Notes under the pieces: generated by a model | Database searches by the model: none | Seen by the model: only the letters and a program-made list of their open reading frames with translations | What the model was told of the DNA's origin: nothing | Shown here: positions 46,271-58,592 of the stretch, piece by piece | How positions within the stretch are numbered: position 1 is the stretch's first letter | How the letters are laid out: every line of letters starts with the position of its first letter | Program-made: the position numbers and the translations under genes | NCBI GenBank assembly: GCA_907164885.2 | Contig: OU015501.1 | Span: 63,918,693-63,982,692, forward strand | Direction of reading: 5' to 3' | DNA length: 64,000 nucleotides | DNA from: Dolomedes plantarius | Taxonomy: Eukaryota > Arthropoda > Arachnida > Araneae > Dolomedidae

Positions 46271-46560
46271 TTAAAACTTACTAGCAAGAATTGCACAGGG
46301 CCGTGTCTTGTTAGCTGGGTCAGCAGGGTCGTAATCGGCAAGATTTTTAATGAGATCATTTGGTAAATCTTTATAGAAGTTAATAGCAAGATTTTGAAGA
46401 TAATTTTGAATACTGGGGAGATTTATCTCCCTATAGATGTCGAAATTACGAAAATACCATGGGGAGTTAGTGATTTGCCGAATAGTCATGTTTTGAGCAA
46501 CAGCCAGAATTTTAATGTTGGAATCCGCTGCATTCAGAAGACAGGACAGTATGGAAGCTG
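46271..46560 (-). pseudogene. Jockey-type LINE reverse transcriptase C-terminal fragment
   Basis: The minus-strand frame reads AADSNIKILAVAQNMTIRQI, then TNSPWYFRNFDIYREINLPS, IQNYLQNLAINFYKDLPN and NLADYDPADP, and stops at 46271. The pattern (IKxLQxxQNxxLRxITNAPWYxRNxxIxxDLxxxxxxxxxxxLAxxFxxxLxxHPN) is the end of ORF2 in Jockey-clade non-LTR retrotransposons, after the RT thumb. The catalytic RT and endonuclease regions are absent, as expected for a 5'-truncated copy. The remaining frame is open, which suggests a younger insertion than the RNase H fragment at 9750, but it cannot be functional. Confidence 0.8.
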
Positions 46561-46609
46561 CGGTCGACTTGCCAAGCTGGAACTCCCTGCTTCTCGTCCT
46601 GGTTAAAAA

Positions 46610-47146
46610 TGTTTTAGCATTTTATACGCTGCATGCCTGGAAAATTAGCATACGGAGTTGAAAGTACAGAGCTGTGCTGTGTTCGGATGCACCGCAGATA
46701 GTTTGTACCGTCACGTTGGATCTGACGTCACGCCTCAGATTGCGTAGCGTGATCATCAGAAATGTACTTAGATGTTTTTCACAGGCTTATCTTTCAATTC
46801 TGTTTGTGTTTTTACTTCCGCAAAAGGGGTGGATAATCGTACTTGAACAAATTTTCTGAAAGTAGGATGAATTGGTTCCCATTGTTTTAGGTAAGTGCCA
46901 GATTTAAAGTCATATAAATTCCTCCAAATTACCATCTCTATCGTAAAACCAATTTTATTGAACTACTGCAGAGATAAACTGGAAATTTGCACATTTATAT
47001 GTAACGTAATTGGTAGGACGAAATGTGCGATGCACATATCTAGAACTTGGCCAGGTTAAAAGCCGGAATTTTCGGTGATGCATTGGTTTTCCGATATATG
47101 TTTAAATAAGCTGTCTGAAATATATACCCGTATGACAGTTGACGGG
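46610..47146. other. No gene recognised
   Basis: A GC-richer patch at 46640-46760 (acgttggatctgacgtcacg) has no assignable identity. Confidence 0.4.
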
Positions 47147-47149
47147 TTA

Positions 47150-47335
47150 GGGCCTGTTCACATAGGAGTCCGTGGCGTTGCGTTAAGGAAAAGATGACGT
47201 TGAGACGAAAATAATCCAATCATAGGACTCCAAACGATTAGTAATGAAATTTTTAACACCTATGATTGGTTTATTTTCGTCTCAACGTCATCTTTTCCTT
47301 AATGCAACGCAACGGACTCCTATGTGAACAGGCCC
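47150..47335. mobile_element. Palindromic MITE with TTA target duplication
   Basis: The left arm 47150-47226 (starting gggcctgttcacataggagt) and right arm 47259-47335 are 77 bp long and differ at about three positions, around a centre of about 32 bp. TTA lies immediately outside both ends (47147-47149 and 47336-47338). A three-base TWA duplication with GGG...CCC ends points to the PIF/Harbinger superfamily. The whole 186-bp element could fold into a nearly perfect hairpin. The high arm identity may mean recent insertion or arm homogenisation. It has no coding capacity. Confidence 0.93.
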
Positions 47336-47338
47336 TTA

Positions 47339-48190
47339 ATTACCTATAAGTATTTACGACAACATTCAGTTCTTGTTCAGTTTGTTCTCAGTAGAGATTA
47401 TTTCTTCCTTGGGGATTTTGGATCGTTTGTGTAAAGTAAACGTTAGGGCTTAAATATGTTAGCTTCATTTTTAATTTTGCAATGATAGCTATTTTGCTTT
47501 ATGACCAGTTTAACTTAACTCCATCTTTAGATGAACTATGCAAACGAAACTTCTGTTAAATTCTTTTTCTTTACATTTATTACAGAGAAAAGAAAAACAA
47601 AAATAAATTCCCATGGTAAAAGAAAGAAAAAGTTGCATAAGTAACATAACACAGCAGTTTTGTAGCTAGAAGTTAAAAATATCTCAACAAAAATAAACAA
47701 ATTAAAGATCCGAATCTAGTATAATCTACATTATACTTATAGGAAAATTGAGAATCTAAGCATGTAACCTGTGAATGAAAGCCGTCGTCATAAACGGAAA
47801 CCACAAAAGTTTGTAAGGAAAATAATTGAAAGTAACTCTTCCTCACATTTCAGGAAAGGTTCAATGGGTGAAATACCCTTTCATATTTGACTGGGTTCGA
47901 CTCACAGTACAAGCGGAAGATCGTTGGAAGATTTCACCAAAAAAGTGTTTCATATTGTTTTCCTTCCCATTTATTCTTTCTCTTGGCACTTATCAGGTCT
48001 CAAGCATAACTTTGTAGATAACAAAGACTTTCTGCTTTCGTCTTGCTTTGGCTGGAGAAATAAATGCTCATAGGATGATTACAACTTCGGGACATTTTTC
48101 CGACAGGCTCAAACATACAAACAAAATATATTTGTTACATAGTCAATATCATTTATTTTATCTGCCTCCGACTTTCTACATAATTTTTTT
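47339..48190. other. No gene recognised
   Basis: A 63-codon plus-strand ORF (47826-48017) has no recognisable motif. Otherwise AT-rich spacer. Confidence 0.4.
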
Positions 48191-48410
48191 CCTAATGTGG
48201 AGGTACTTGTCATAAGACATTCACCTTTTGTTATTCACCGCGAGGTTTTGCTGGCTACTTTATTGTGGAAGGACCATTCAGTTGAGCCAGTATTGCTCAA
48301 CACGGCAGACAACACGGTAACGACCAAGCCTTATTCATGATTTGAACTCGCGTTCACTGAGTGGAAGATCACAAAGCTAAACACTATACCATGTAGGCGG
48401 CCATTCTATA
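48191..48410 (-). mobile_element. tRNA-derived SINE, family A copy 2
   Basis: On the minus strand an A-box-like tggtatagtgtttagc (48391-48376) and a B-box-like gagttcaaatc (48349-48339) head a body with ttaccgtgttgtctgcc, acaataaagtagccagcaaa and ggtgaatgtc. The same sequence order occurs in the SINE at 14125-14343 (aataaagtaaccaacaaa, tggtgaacgtcc). Two diverged copies on opposite strands show a real dispersed family. The Pol III boxes have decayed more in this copy. Confidence 0.8.
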
Positions 48411-50332
48411 TCATCGATCAACTATTTCAACTATTTTCACATACTAGTTTCCTCCTCCTCATTCCCCAGGGAAAGCTGTATCTAGTAACCAAGATGGATT
48501 TTATACAAATTGTGATAGGAGAGCTAAACAAAATAAAACCAGTTAAAGAGGGCAAAAATGAATTTTTTCCTCTTGAGACAAGACTGATACGGTTTTATGG
48601 TTTTTCCACATCACAATGTTTCTTAAAATGTTTTGCTAGTGTATTATTCCGTAGCATAATAACATATGATAGCAGTAAAGTACTATACATAACAACTGAT
48701 TTTTTTTAACTATCTTATATTATACTCAAGGAACAAAAAGCTACATTACAAAATATATTTTATACCGTGTAAGACATTTTCTCTCCTCCTATGCTATATC
48801 TGACTTTTCAGTTTGATCCGATGATTTATTGTACCGTTGAGAACGGTCGACTAGTTTTCATAATATTTACCCAACGATATATCACATTACATTTGGCTTG
48901 CACAAATGATTATTTTTATTGCATACTTCGAGAAACATTTTTTTACTTTTTTAAGAGTTTGCCGAATTTGTGCAGAGTAACTACTTTTTAGAAGTTTTAC
49001 CACGGCTTACAATGTTCTTAAGGAGTATTTTCTGGAAATATATTTTGGATTCAGATGCACATAAGAATATTACAAATGTTATTTTAAAATTTATATAAAA
49101 TATCTTTAAATACAGTTACATGAATTGCTACGTAGATCATAACTTTTTTAAACAATAGAGAATTTGGTGAATTAACCTGGCGGTAATTACTTAATATTTA
49201 CTTTAAAATAACGTGTTATTAAAAGACTAAAATAGAAAAAAAATAAAAGGTTTAATTTACTTTATGTATAGCTTCGTACTTCATTTCATGAATAACTATT
49301 ATTTGCCATTCCTGCGATTTTAAATTGCACAATTTGTAGCAGCAATGCACTTGTTATTAACCAAAATTTTTAATATAAATTAAATAAAAAAGCCTGCAAA
49401 GGAGTTAGTAAAAAATATGATCCATTATGTTACACATTAGAGAGTTGGATTACAACTACAATGTTCGCTTGCGAAGAATTTCATTTTCATCATTTAAAAC
49501 TTCCAAATTTTAGCAATTGACAGCTTTTTATCCATTGATGTTCTACGACTAGGATAATTCTGCTAAATCCGTGATTATAACACGGGTATCCACACTTCAT
49601 TTATGGTAATCTATCTTAGTAACAACGAAATCAGGTATATATCTTTAATTTTGTGATTTTCCTTTCTTATATAATCACCACTTTTTAAGGTCAATTACAC
49701 GAAATATTAACGTGTTTAGATGTTTTTTTCTCCCATTATCTATTTCTTTTTGACGATGGTAACATTTTTTTCCTCTCCATAAATGTTTATTTCATGCCTC
49801 TGAACAATCTAGTATCCCTTTTTCTAAGCAGTTAGGTGCCATTGTAACGGCCATTTGCCAAGATGGGACCGAATCCTTGTCTCTTATCTTTCAGTTGGTA
49901 CTTTAATACCTGAATTCTGTGTAATGTGAGGAACTGCCGTTTTATGAATACCGATTATCATAATGTAAATAACATATTTGTACTCCTTTCTATGCGATCC
50001 AGGATTGAGAAAAATAAGGAGACAGTGTGCTTAGGGCTATCATTTATCTATGGTCCCCTGGTAATGTTATCAGTGTTGACCTTCGTAAAAATGACATCTC
50101 TATGACAAAAGTTATGAGGAACTTTCATGCTAATGCACCCTACAGCAGATAAATTTTGAAAAAGTTGCTAGAGATTGAAAAATTAACTAGAAATTGTAAG
50201 CTTAATATTCCGAAACAACCGACAGAGTAGTTTAAATGCTATAAATGACATATTAAGAAGCACGGTATTAATTCAATGAATATTTACGTCTCAAGTATTA
50301 AAATTCTGTATAAACTGTAAAAGTACTTTTAA

Positions 50333-50334
<2 letters not shown>
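48411..50334. other. About 1.9 kb, no gene seen
   Basis: AT-rich. A weak B-box-like phrase on the minus strand (ggattcggtccc, near 49865-49876) has no partner box. Nothing else is supported. Confidence 0.4.

Positions 50335-50365
<31 letters not shown>
50335..50365. repeat. (TA)n microsatellite
   Basis: About 13 TA units. Confidence 0.95.
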
Positions 50366-50914
50366 CACAAAGAGAAAGATATAAAATCAAGAGTCTTCAT
50401 TGCTAAAAGTGCTAAAACATTTTAAATATTCAAAGTTAGAAATTAAATACCTAGAAAAGACAATTTAAGTTTACGTAGAAGACTAGTATTATTTATTTTA
50501 TCTTTCTTTATAGATGTGCGAGACAAAATTTCAAGAAATGTTTAACCTTTTTAAAAAAAGTTTAAGCAATGTTAATTTTTCTTTTTTTATCGCAAAAACT
50601 TATTTCTTCCTGTCTTTGTATCTTTTAGTAACTAGATTCTTGGCGATAATTTAAAAATAATTATAGATGAGATAAATTACCTAAAAGATAGAAAAAGTGT
50701 ATGCTATATTCCACAAATTCTTCTAATATAAATATTAATTGTGACAAATTATACCAATATACACTCTATAACAGAAACATCGGTGCATCAAGAAGGAATT
50801 ATTTGACTGTAGCAAAACTTGGGGGATGTGAAGAACATGCACAATATAATATGATTAAAATTTCAGAACACTTGAATGATTTATTCCAATGTTTGATCGT
50901 TATAAATGAGGAAG
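50366..50914. other. No gene recognised
   Basis: This should contain the 3' end of the Tc1 fragment that follows on the minus strand, but no TIR could be identified. Confidence 0.35.
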
Positions 50915-51270
50915 TCAATGCGGCGTTGGTCCACATTTGGCCTGGATGCAAGTGTCACTCGGCGTGGCATAGACTGATAAAGTTCCTGGATCATGTACTA
51001 CGGGATTTCTAGCCAAATTGTTTCTCTCTCGAGCTAAATCGGTAACATTATGGGATGGTTCCAATCGCCTTCCTATCACGTCCCAAATGTGTTCTATGAG
51101 GAGATTAGGGGGCCAAGGAAATGTTCGGCAAGCTTGAAGACAATTCATGGCAACACGTGCCGTATTAGGCCGGGCATTATCTTCTTGAAAAGTCAATCCG
51201 GTTTGGTGCAAGAGGAATGGCAACAAAACGGGTCGCAGAATGTCGCCTGCGTACCGCTGTGCTGTAAGTG
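50915..51270 (-). pseudogene. Tc1-like transposase C-terminal fragment
   Basis: The minus-strand frame reads QRYAGDILRPVLLPFLLHQT, then GLTFQEDNARPNTARVAMNC, a shortened final catalytic block PWPPNLLIEHIWDVIGRRLE, and ends CIQAKCGPTPH and a stop at 50915. The catalytic D of EDN and E of IEH are both present but only 28 residues apart. Compared with the intact PWPxxSPDLSPIEH block at 55570-56941, about four codons around SPDLSP have been lost. The DNA-binding half and first catalytic aspartate are missing upstream of 51270. The frame is otherwise open. A 5'-truncated relic. Confidence 0.88.
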
Positions 51271-52448
51271 TTGAAATTTATTGGATTATATTTTGGCCGT
51301 ACATATTTGTAGATATATTTAGTTTTAATGTGAGTTTGTATATTCAGTTTATTTATTCATTTGTGTTAAATAAGACGTACTTTAAATATGACGTCGAGTT
51401 ATGATTTCTCACTTGTGTATGTGTATGAAAACCGGCTACTCTGGCTTCTTTTGTTAAAACTCTTGCTATGTTGTTGATATGAAAATTTCATTGAATAAAT
51501 TATTTTTATGAAGCTCTGCGTTATCAATGCTAAACAATAAGTGTGTCATTAATGACTACCAAAGATGTCCGGCTATCAAAGGAAACGGCAACCCAGACGT
51601 ACGGATGTCTTGCACAATACGGACATCTTGCACAACGAAAATATATGATTTAGGGTCCTTTCGAATACTCCTGATTCTTTCGTGCAATATTCTACTTTCA
51701 ATCTGTTGCCTCATAAATGGATAAATTTTGGTGTCATACAACTGACGGCTTTCAGTAGAACTACTTTAATTTTGATCCCCCTCTGTATCATGTTTCATAC
51801 ACTAGAATCGTTAATACGACGAAGTAAAGGAGCTCACAAAGGTTATCCTCTATTTCTTAAAAGGCTATTGTGAAACAGTTTCGAATTTTGACCCTAAATT
51901 TTTATGATACTGTATATGATACTTTATATACTGTACTGTATATGATACTTGAAAGTTGCAATAGAACAATGTTACCTGATATTATTTAGATTAAAACTTC
52001 ACTTAAAAGGATTCTAAAGCAAAATCCAAGAGCTGTTGCAGTGCTAACTTCCTATGTAGATCAAATTAGTCGTTATCATATCTGTATCTTTTAGGTATTA
52101 AGAAGAATAAATATATCTTATTAACAGATAAAACTGGCAAAATACTATCTCATCACTTCTCCAATGATAAGCCAATATTAGACTTTCTTTATGACTAGCA
52201 TTGAGAAAAATTGTCTGCTAATATTGCAGAAACAGTTTTGAAAAGTTAGCATCTAACAATGACTTAAAACAAGCAATAGTATTAAAACATGGGACCAATA
52301 CTTATTATTTAATTTTTTATTAGTTAGCTAGACAAATATTGTTTTAATTATGTCCATATGTAAGCGTTTTTTTCTGTTTTCTGTGAATTATTTGACACTG
52401 TCTTTCCAACACTATGTTCCAGCATCTGAAAGCCTCTAGCGTACAATA
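51271..52448. other. No gene recognised
   Basis: A local repeat of tcttgcacaa (51609-51640) is the only structure noticed. Otherwise AT-rich spacer. Confidence 0.4.
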
Positions 52449-52580
52449 TATTTGTATCATTTTTGTATCATTTTGTATCATTTGTATCATTTTTGTATTT
52501 TTTATATGTATCATTTTTGTATATGTATCATTTTTGTATATGTATCATTTTTGTATCATATTTGTATCATTTTTGTAAAT
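52449..52580. repeat. Minisatellite based on ttttgtatcat
   Basis: About ten head-to-tail copies of a 9-16 base unit (ttttgtatcat with optional atg insertions). The translated frame is a repeated YHF(C)I pattern and is not a gene. Confidence 0.93.
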
Positions 52581-54240
52581 GTGACTACTTATATAACTGC
52601 TCTGATGACAGAATTATATTTTTTGTTTGCGTAGTTATTTCAGAAAAATTAAAACAAAAAATGAAATTTTAACAAATTGTTCGAATATAAATCATTATAT
52701 CTGATCAAATCTTTGTTTCACTTTTATCTGGGGTGGAATACCACTGGTCAGAATTATTTTACAAAAGTATGTTAGTTTTCCTATGCAACATTGGGCATCT
52801 TTCAAAGTATGCAAAAATATATTATTTTAAAGGAAAAAAATCTATGCAAAGTGTAATATTGTTGAACGCATTATTTAATATTAATTTAAAATTTCTCTCC
52901 CTTTAATAATATTCCATTTGTGAAACTTACCTTAGCGTATCAATAATTTATTTCCTTTGAAAACTGCTACAGGCAATTAATTCAAGAATATCATAAATTA
53001 AGGAACTCTAAACATGCTTTTTATGCTTTATAACTAAAATGTTACACACTTCTACATTTTTTCAGTGTTTTCCTCTTTAATCACTCATGTCTAGATTCAT
53101 TAAAGTTTACCCCACTATACCTGAGCAGTTAAACGGCATAAAGATTCTAACTATCGAAACCGACTGAGGAAAATTAGCTCACACAAAATAAAAAATAAAA
53201 AAGTTTATATACACACCTGCAATATGCCAATTTAATTGTGAGTTTACCTTTTCCATTTTAATCTCATAAAGAGCAAAAATAATAAAAAAATAAATAAAGA
53301 GTTGCTTCCTTTTATTCTAAAAAAATGTTTTATATAAAATAAACCTGTTATTATAATGTATAAATTAAAGAATAACAGACGCAAAAAAAATCAAAAAATT
53401 ATATTTTAGATATTGAACTGAAGGACTGTGAAAACGCTAGATAGTTCTCTCCTTCTACTTTTTCACTCTTTAATATAAAAAAATATCACGTAAAACTTGC
53501 TGATAAAACTAATTAGATGGTGTTCCTTTTAAAAGACTTAAAGATAACTGAGAATTTTCGCACTTAACAAGACTTCAAGCCTAGAGGGATTTTCTTACAA
53601 TGATAGGCGCAGTTTTGTCTTTCAGTTAAGAAGTCAAAAAAAAAATCTTTTGACGAAAGACTTTAACAATCCTCATTTTACTCTGGAATTTATCAATTTT
53701 TTCTCCAAACTATGAAATACATGTTAAGATTCTAAATTGATATCAATTAAGAGATAATTTGAAAATTCAACACGACATGATTTATAGACTTTGAATCGTG
53801 AGAAAATTAAAATAAAATTTGATTATTTTTCAATAATATAATGGTTAAATGAAGGACTAACTCATGATCGTATAATGTGATGGTCACAGAAGTTCATTTG
53901 TAGTGTACTGCCAAATTATTAATTATCACTACTATCTGTGGGTCCTACCACAAAAAAACATTAGTACCCTGCGTTGTGTTTGAAGAAATCACAGATTATC
54001 TGATTGATTAATAACAGATGAATTTATTGAAATTACACACATATATATTCATACAACAATTATTTATTTAAGATGTGAGGTACCATAGAAACATTTTAAT
54101 ATAATCATTTAAATCAACACTATATATATTACTCACTGAAACCTGACCTTAGGATGAAAGGCACGCTACACACACGTTAATTAGGGATCAATAAAAGACA
54201 GCACAATACCTTCGCTGCTAGGTCTTTAACGTATTTATTC
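52581..54240. other. AT-rich stretch, no gene seen
   Basis: Nothing supported. An AATAAA at about 54190 precedes the composition change that follows. Confidence 0.4.
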
Positions 54241-55260
54241 CCTCTCACACACTCGGCAAGAAGTCGCTGGATAGAAGGTGATTCTTTGCAGATCTGCACG
54301 CTCCATCGGATAATGTCTGTCGCGATGGCTCGTCGGTGGGTGGTCTGTTGAATTATGATGTGGGGTCAGTCTAATCGGTCCTGGGGGAGTGGTGACGCTC
54401 TTTCACTCAGTTGTCTGTTCGGCCTCATTCACTGGACTTCTGCTGGCTGGGGTTTATTATCTTGGCTGACCGCTCTCCCCAGATTGCTATCACGTAGAAG
54501 GCTATTTCGTTTTATTATGGTGCAGAAATCATGGCTCTCATCTCCATTCCTTAGCTAGTCGTGTGCTATCACCGCCATTTCCTTCTAATCTATTTTCCAA
54601 TACTCATTCCTCTATCTCTCTAAGTCCTGCAACTACCTTTCTCTGCATTACGTGTCGCTCGTACTCTAATAAAATATCCCTGCTTCTCCGTCAGTCAACA
54701 CATCTCTATATGGAAGCTCTAAGTGTTTTCTCATACATTTTCTTTAGTCTAATATTTTCGCCCTTGTTTCTTAGTTCCGTCTCTTTTCTTCAATTGGCCA
54801 AAAATTATTTTTACTTCTCTTCTAATGGTCAAATCTTTTCTTCCAGAATTCTTATTCTCCACCCTGTCGTAGGTGTGGCATTTTATCTCATCAGAACACC
54901 GTTCCCACGGCCATCTTCCCATATTCTACGAATTCCATCTGTTTTACATTTTCCTCCTTTTTTAGCCAAATCGCCCAAATTCATCGCTCTCCTTCGTTAA
55001 CCTGCTTTGCACTTCCCTTATTATTTGTCCATATCTGCAATTCCTCTTTGCGGTGAGCCTTTTCATTCCGTAATTGCACCTAAGTATCTTGTTCCTTAGA
55101 ATTCGGTTAAGTCCATCGTTTATTCATTTCCTGCCTTCATAAATTCTTGTCGCGGTCTTTTGCCGTCTATTCTTTCTCTATTCAGTTTTGTTATTTCTCC
55201 TCATTCTCTTCCTTTACTCCATTTCTCTTATTTCATTTCTTAATCTGTTTTCAATGTCGT
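54241..55260 (-). other. Strand-asymmetric, pyrimidine-rich block; possible decayed coding sequence on the minus strand
   Basis: For about 1 kb the plus strand is strongly C+T-rich (ctcttttcttccagaattct, tctctaagtcctgcaactac), and the composition returns to ordinary AT-rich DNA on both sides. The plus-strand ORF 54563-55000 (145 codons of Ser, Phe, Leu, Pro) is most likely a by-product of this skew. Read on the minus strand, short Lys/Arg/Glu-rich pieces appear (INDGLNRILRNKILR, MKRLTAKRNCRYGQIIREVQ) but are broken by many stops. A decayed retrotransposon ORF is possible. I cannot identify it. Confidence 0.25.
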
Positions 55261-55462
55261 AGTAATTTTACCCCATGACAAATAACTTGGCAGTATCTTA
55301 AAAAAATTAACCGAGACCGCATAACCGAGACCGCATAAAACCGAGACCACCAAACCTCAATAATACACCACAATCGAGTTTTTATTCCTGACAATATTTT
55401 TTTTCGTTTAATGTAGGAAATAGAGTAATGTATAATTCTGAAAGCCTTTTATATTAATTCCC

Positions 55463-56941
<1,479 letters not shown>

Positions 56942-56969
56942 TATATATATATATTTACATTATATATAA

Positions 56970-57023
<54 letters not shown>
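56942..57023. repeat. (TA)n-(TG)n microsatellite, right half
   Basis: TA units with a small interruption, followed by about 10 TG units to 57023. Together with 55463-55569 it formed one tract before the insertion. Confidence 0.95.
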
Positions 57024-57301
57024 ATAGTATTATTAACAACCTATAATCACCCATTCTGAACTTTCTTTCTGCTCTGGTAACCCCTTTTTCTACTCCTTGG
57101 CGAAAACACCTCGCCTTTCCTCACACTAACTTCCTCCGCCAATTCTGGCAACCTCTCGGAGCTAAATCTATTTTGGCGCTTTTGCGGTAGACGCTGGATT
57201 GACTCGAACTGATTAAGATGTGTTAATCTTTACGTCAAATAAACTTCAATTATTCGATATGATTTGGAATCATTTTGTTACAGCCTCGATTGCAGTATTT
57301 T

Positions 57302-57330
57302 CGTGAGATGTCCATTCCGGACATCTCACG
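57302..57330. repeat. Perfect hairpin with 12-bp arms beside a Tc1 insertion
   Basis: cgtgagatgtcc-attcc-ggacatctcacg ends six bases before the left end of the next Tc1-like element. It is not part of that element's TIR. Function unknown. Confidence 0.85.
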
Positions 57331-57336
57331 TACATA

Positions 57337-58540
57337 CACTCAAGAGCCAAAACATTATGACCACCTGTCAATAACGAGTTGGCCCACCTTTGGCGCGCAA
57401 CACAGCTTCAACCCGCCTTGGCATGGATGCCACAAGTCCTTGGTAGATGGCCGGAGACAGATTGTACCAGATGTTTAAACAACGGTCACGCAAATCCGAG
57501 ATATTGCGAATTGGTCGTCTTTAAACTCTGAGCTGCCGTCCCTTGACATCCCAAATGTGTTCTATCGGATTGAGATCCGGTGAGTTAGGCTGCCAGGACA
57601 TTAACTGGAATTCAGAATCATGTTCCTGGAACCACTCCAACACAATTTTAGCCTTGTGACACGGGGCGTTGTCCTGTTGGAACATTCCATTTACAGCTGT
57701 AAAAACAGAGGCCTTGTAAGGGTGCAACTGGTCCGCAATGATGTTCAGATACCCTGTAGCATTCATGGTCTGCTCTACCACAACCACGGGTCCCAGAGAC
57801 GCCCAAGAGAACGTCCCCCAAAGCATAATACCGCCACCATCGTCCTGTGTATGACCTACTGTACATTGAGGGAGCAACAGTTCGCCTGGAAGACGGCGTA
57901 TCCTGACACGGCCATCGGCGTGATGAATGACAAACCGTGATTCATCTGACCAGGCAACTCTCTCCCACTGATCCATGGACCAGTCGCGATGTTCCCGGGC
58001 CCAGCGCAGGCGCAGTTGGCGATGACGCTTGGTCAGCAAAGGCACACGAGTGGGACGTTTGCTGCGTAGCCCCATATCCAACAGTGTCCGCTGAAAAGTG
58101 TGCTGCGGTACTATTCTACTTGGCCCTGCATTGTATTGAGCTGTCAGCTGTCCGGTTTTGCTTCACCATGCGAGACAGTCTCCGACGACCTTTTCTTTGA
58201 TAGCGTGTGGACGGCCAACACCATGTCGTCTACTGCTGGTTTCACCGTCATTCATCCACTTTGCATAAGTACTAACAACTGTAGGTCGCGAACAACCCAC
58301 GAGTCGTGCAGTTTCGGAAATACTTGTTCCGAGCCTTCGAGCCATTACAATCTGCCCTCTATCAAAGTCTCTTAGATCCGCAGCCTTTCCCATTACACAC
58401 AGAAGTAAGTGAAAGAATGATTCCTCAGACTCTCCAGCAGCAGTTAAATACCACTTCCACCGGATCACGTGCCTTCCACGTCATCCAGGCGAATTCATTG
58501 CAAAATGTAGGGGTGGTCAGAATGTTTTGGCTCTTGAGTG
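57337..58540 (-). mobile_element. Nearly full-length Tc1-like element with clear TIRs
   Basis: The left end cactcaagagccaaaacatt (57337) and right end, read in reverse, are identical over about 20 bp and match over 30 bp (...atgaccacc versus ...ctgaccacc). TA flanks both sides (57335-57336 and 58541-58542). The element is 1,204 bp, and its minus-strand transposase nearly fills it, ending about 30 bp from the left end. Confidence 0.95.
57368..58393 (-). pseudogene. Tc1-like transposase pseudogene with 36-residue D-E spacing
   Basis: The start is the ATG at 58393: [20 protein letters not shown] and [20 protein letters not shown] form the helix-turn-helix, followed by the GRP linker. A small deletion shifts frame near 58170. 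The catalytic domain is then mostly open: WERVAWSDESRFVIHHADGR, GGIMLWGTFSWASLGPVVVV, GMFQQDNAPCHKAKIVLEWF and PNSPDLNPIEHIWDVKGRQL. A TAA interrupts it after RQLRV, and the original end GLVASMPRRVEAVLRAKGGP then TRY lies before TGA at 57368-57370. The second D and the E are 36 residues apart, as in the DD36E group. Few lesions make it one of the best preserved coding regions here. Confidence 0.93.
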
Positions 58541-58543
58541 TAT

Positions 58544-58583
<40 letters not shown>

Positions 58584-58592
58584 GTGTGTGTG
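58541..58592. repeat. (TA)n-(TG)n microsatellite
   Basis: TA units and a few TG units directly abut the right TIR of the Tc1-like element, followed by a short GA-rich run. Confidence 0.95.

Noticed and set aside
49860..49880. B-box-like ggattcggtccc on the minus strand
   Set aside because: No A box at tRNA-like spacing and no similarity to the other SINE bodies.
52452..52672. ORFs with repeated Tyr-His-Phe motif
   Set aside because: Produced by the TTTTGTATCAT minisatellite.
54563..55000. 145-codon plus-strand ORF, one of the longest in the window
   Set aside because: Composition follows a strong C+T strand skew (Ser, Phe, Leu, Pro), with no domain, start context or splice evidence.
57620..58375. 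Plus-strand ORFs in this interval
   Set aside because: Antisense shadows of the minus-strand Tc1-like transposase.
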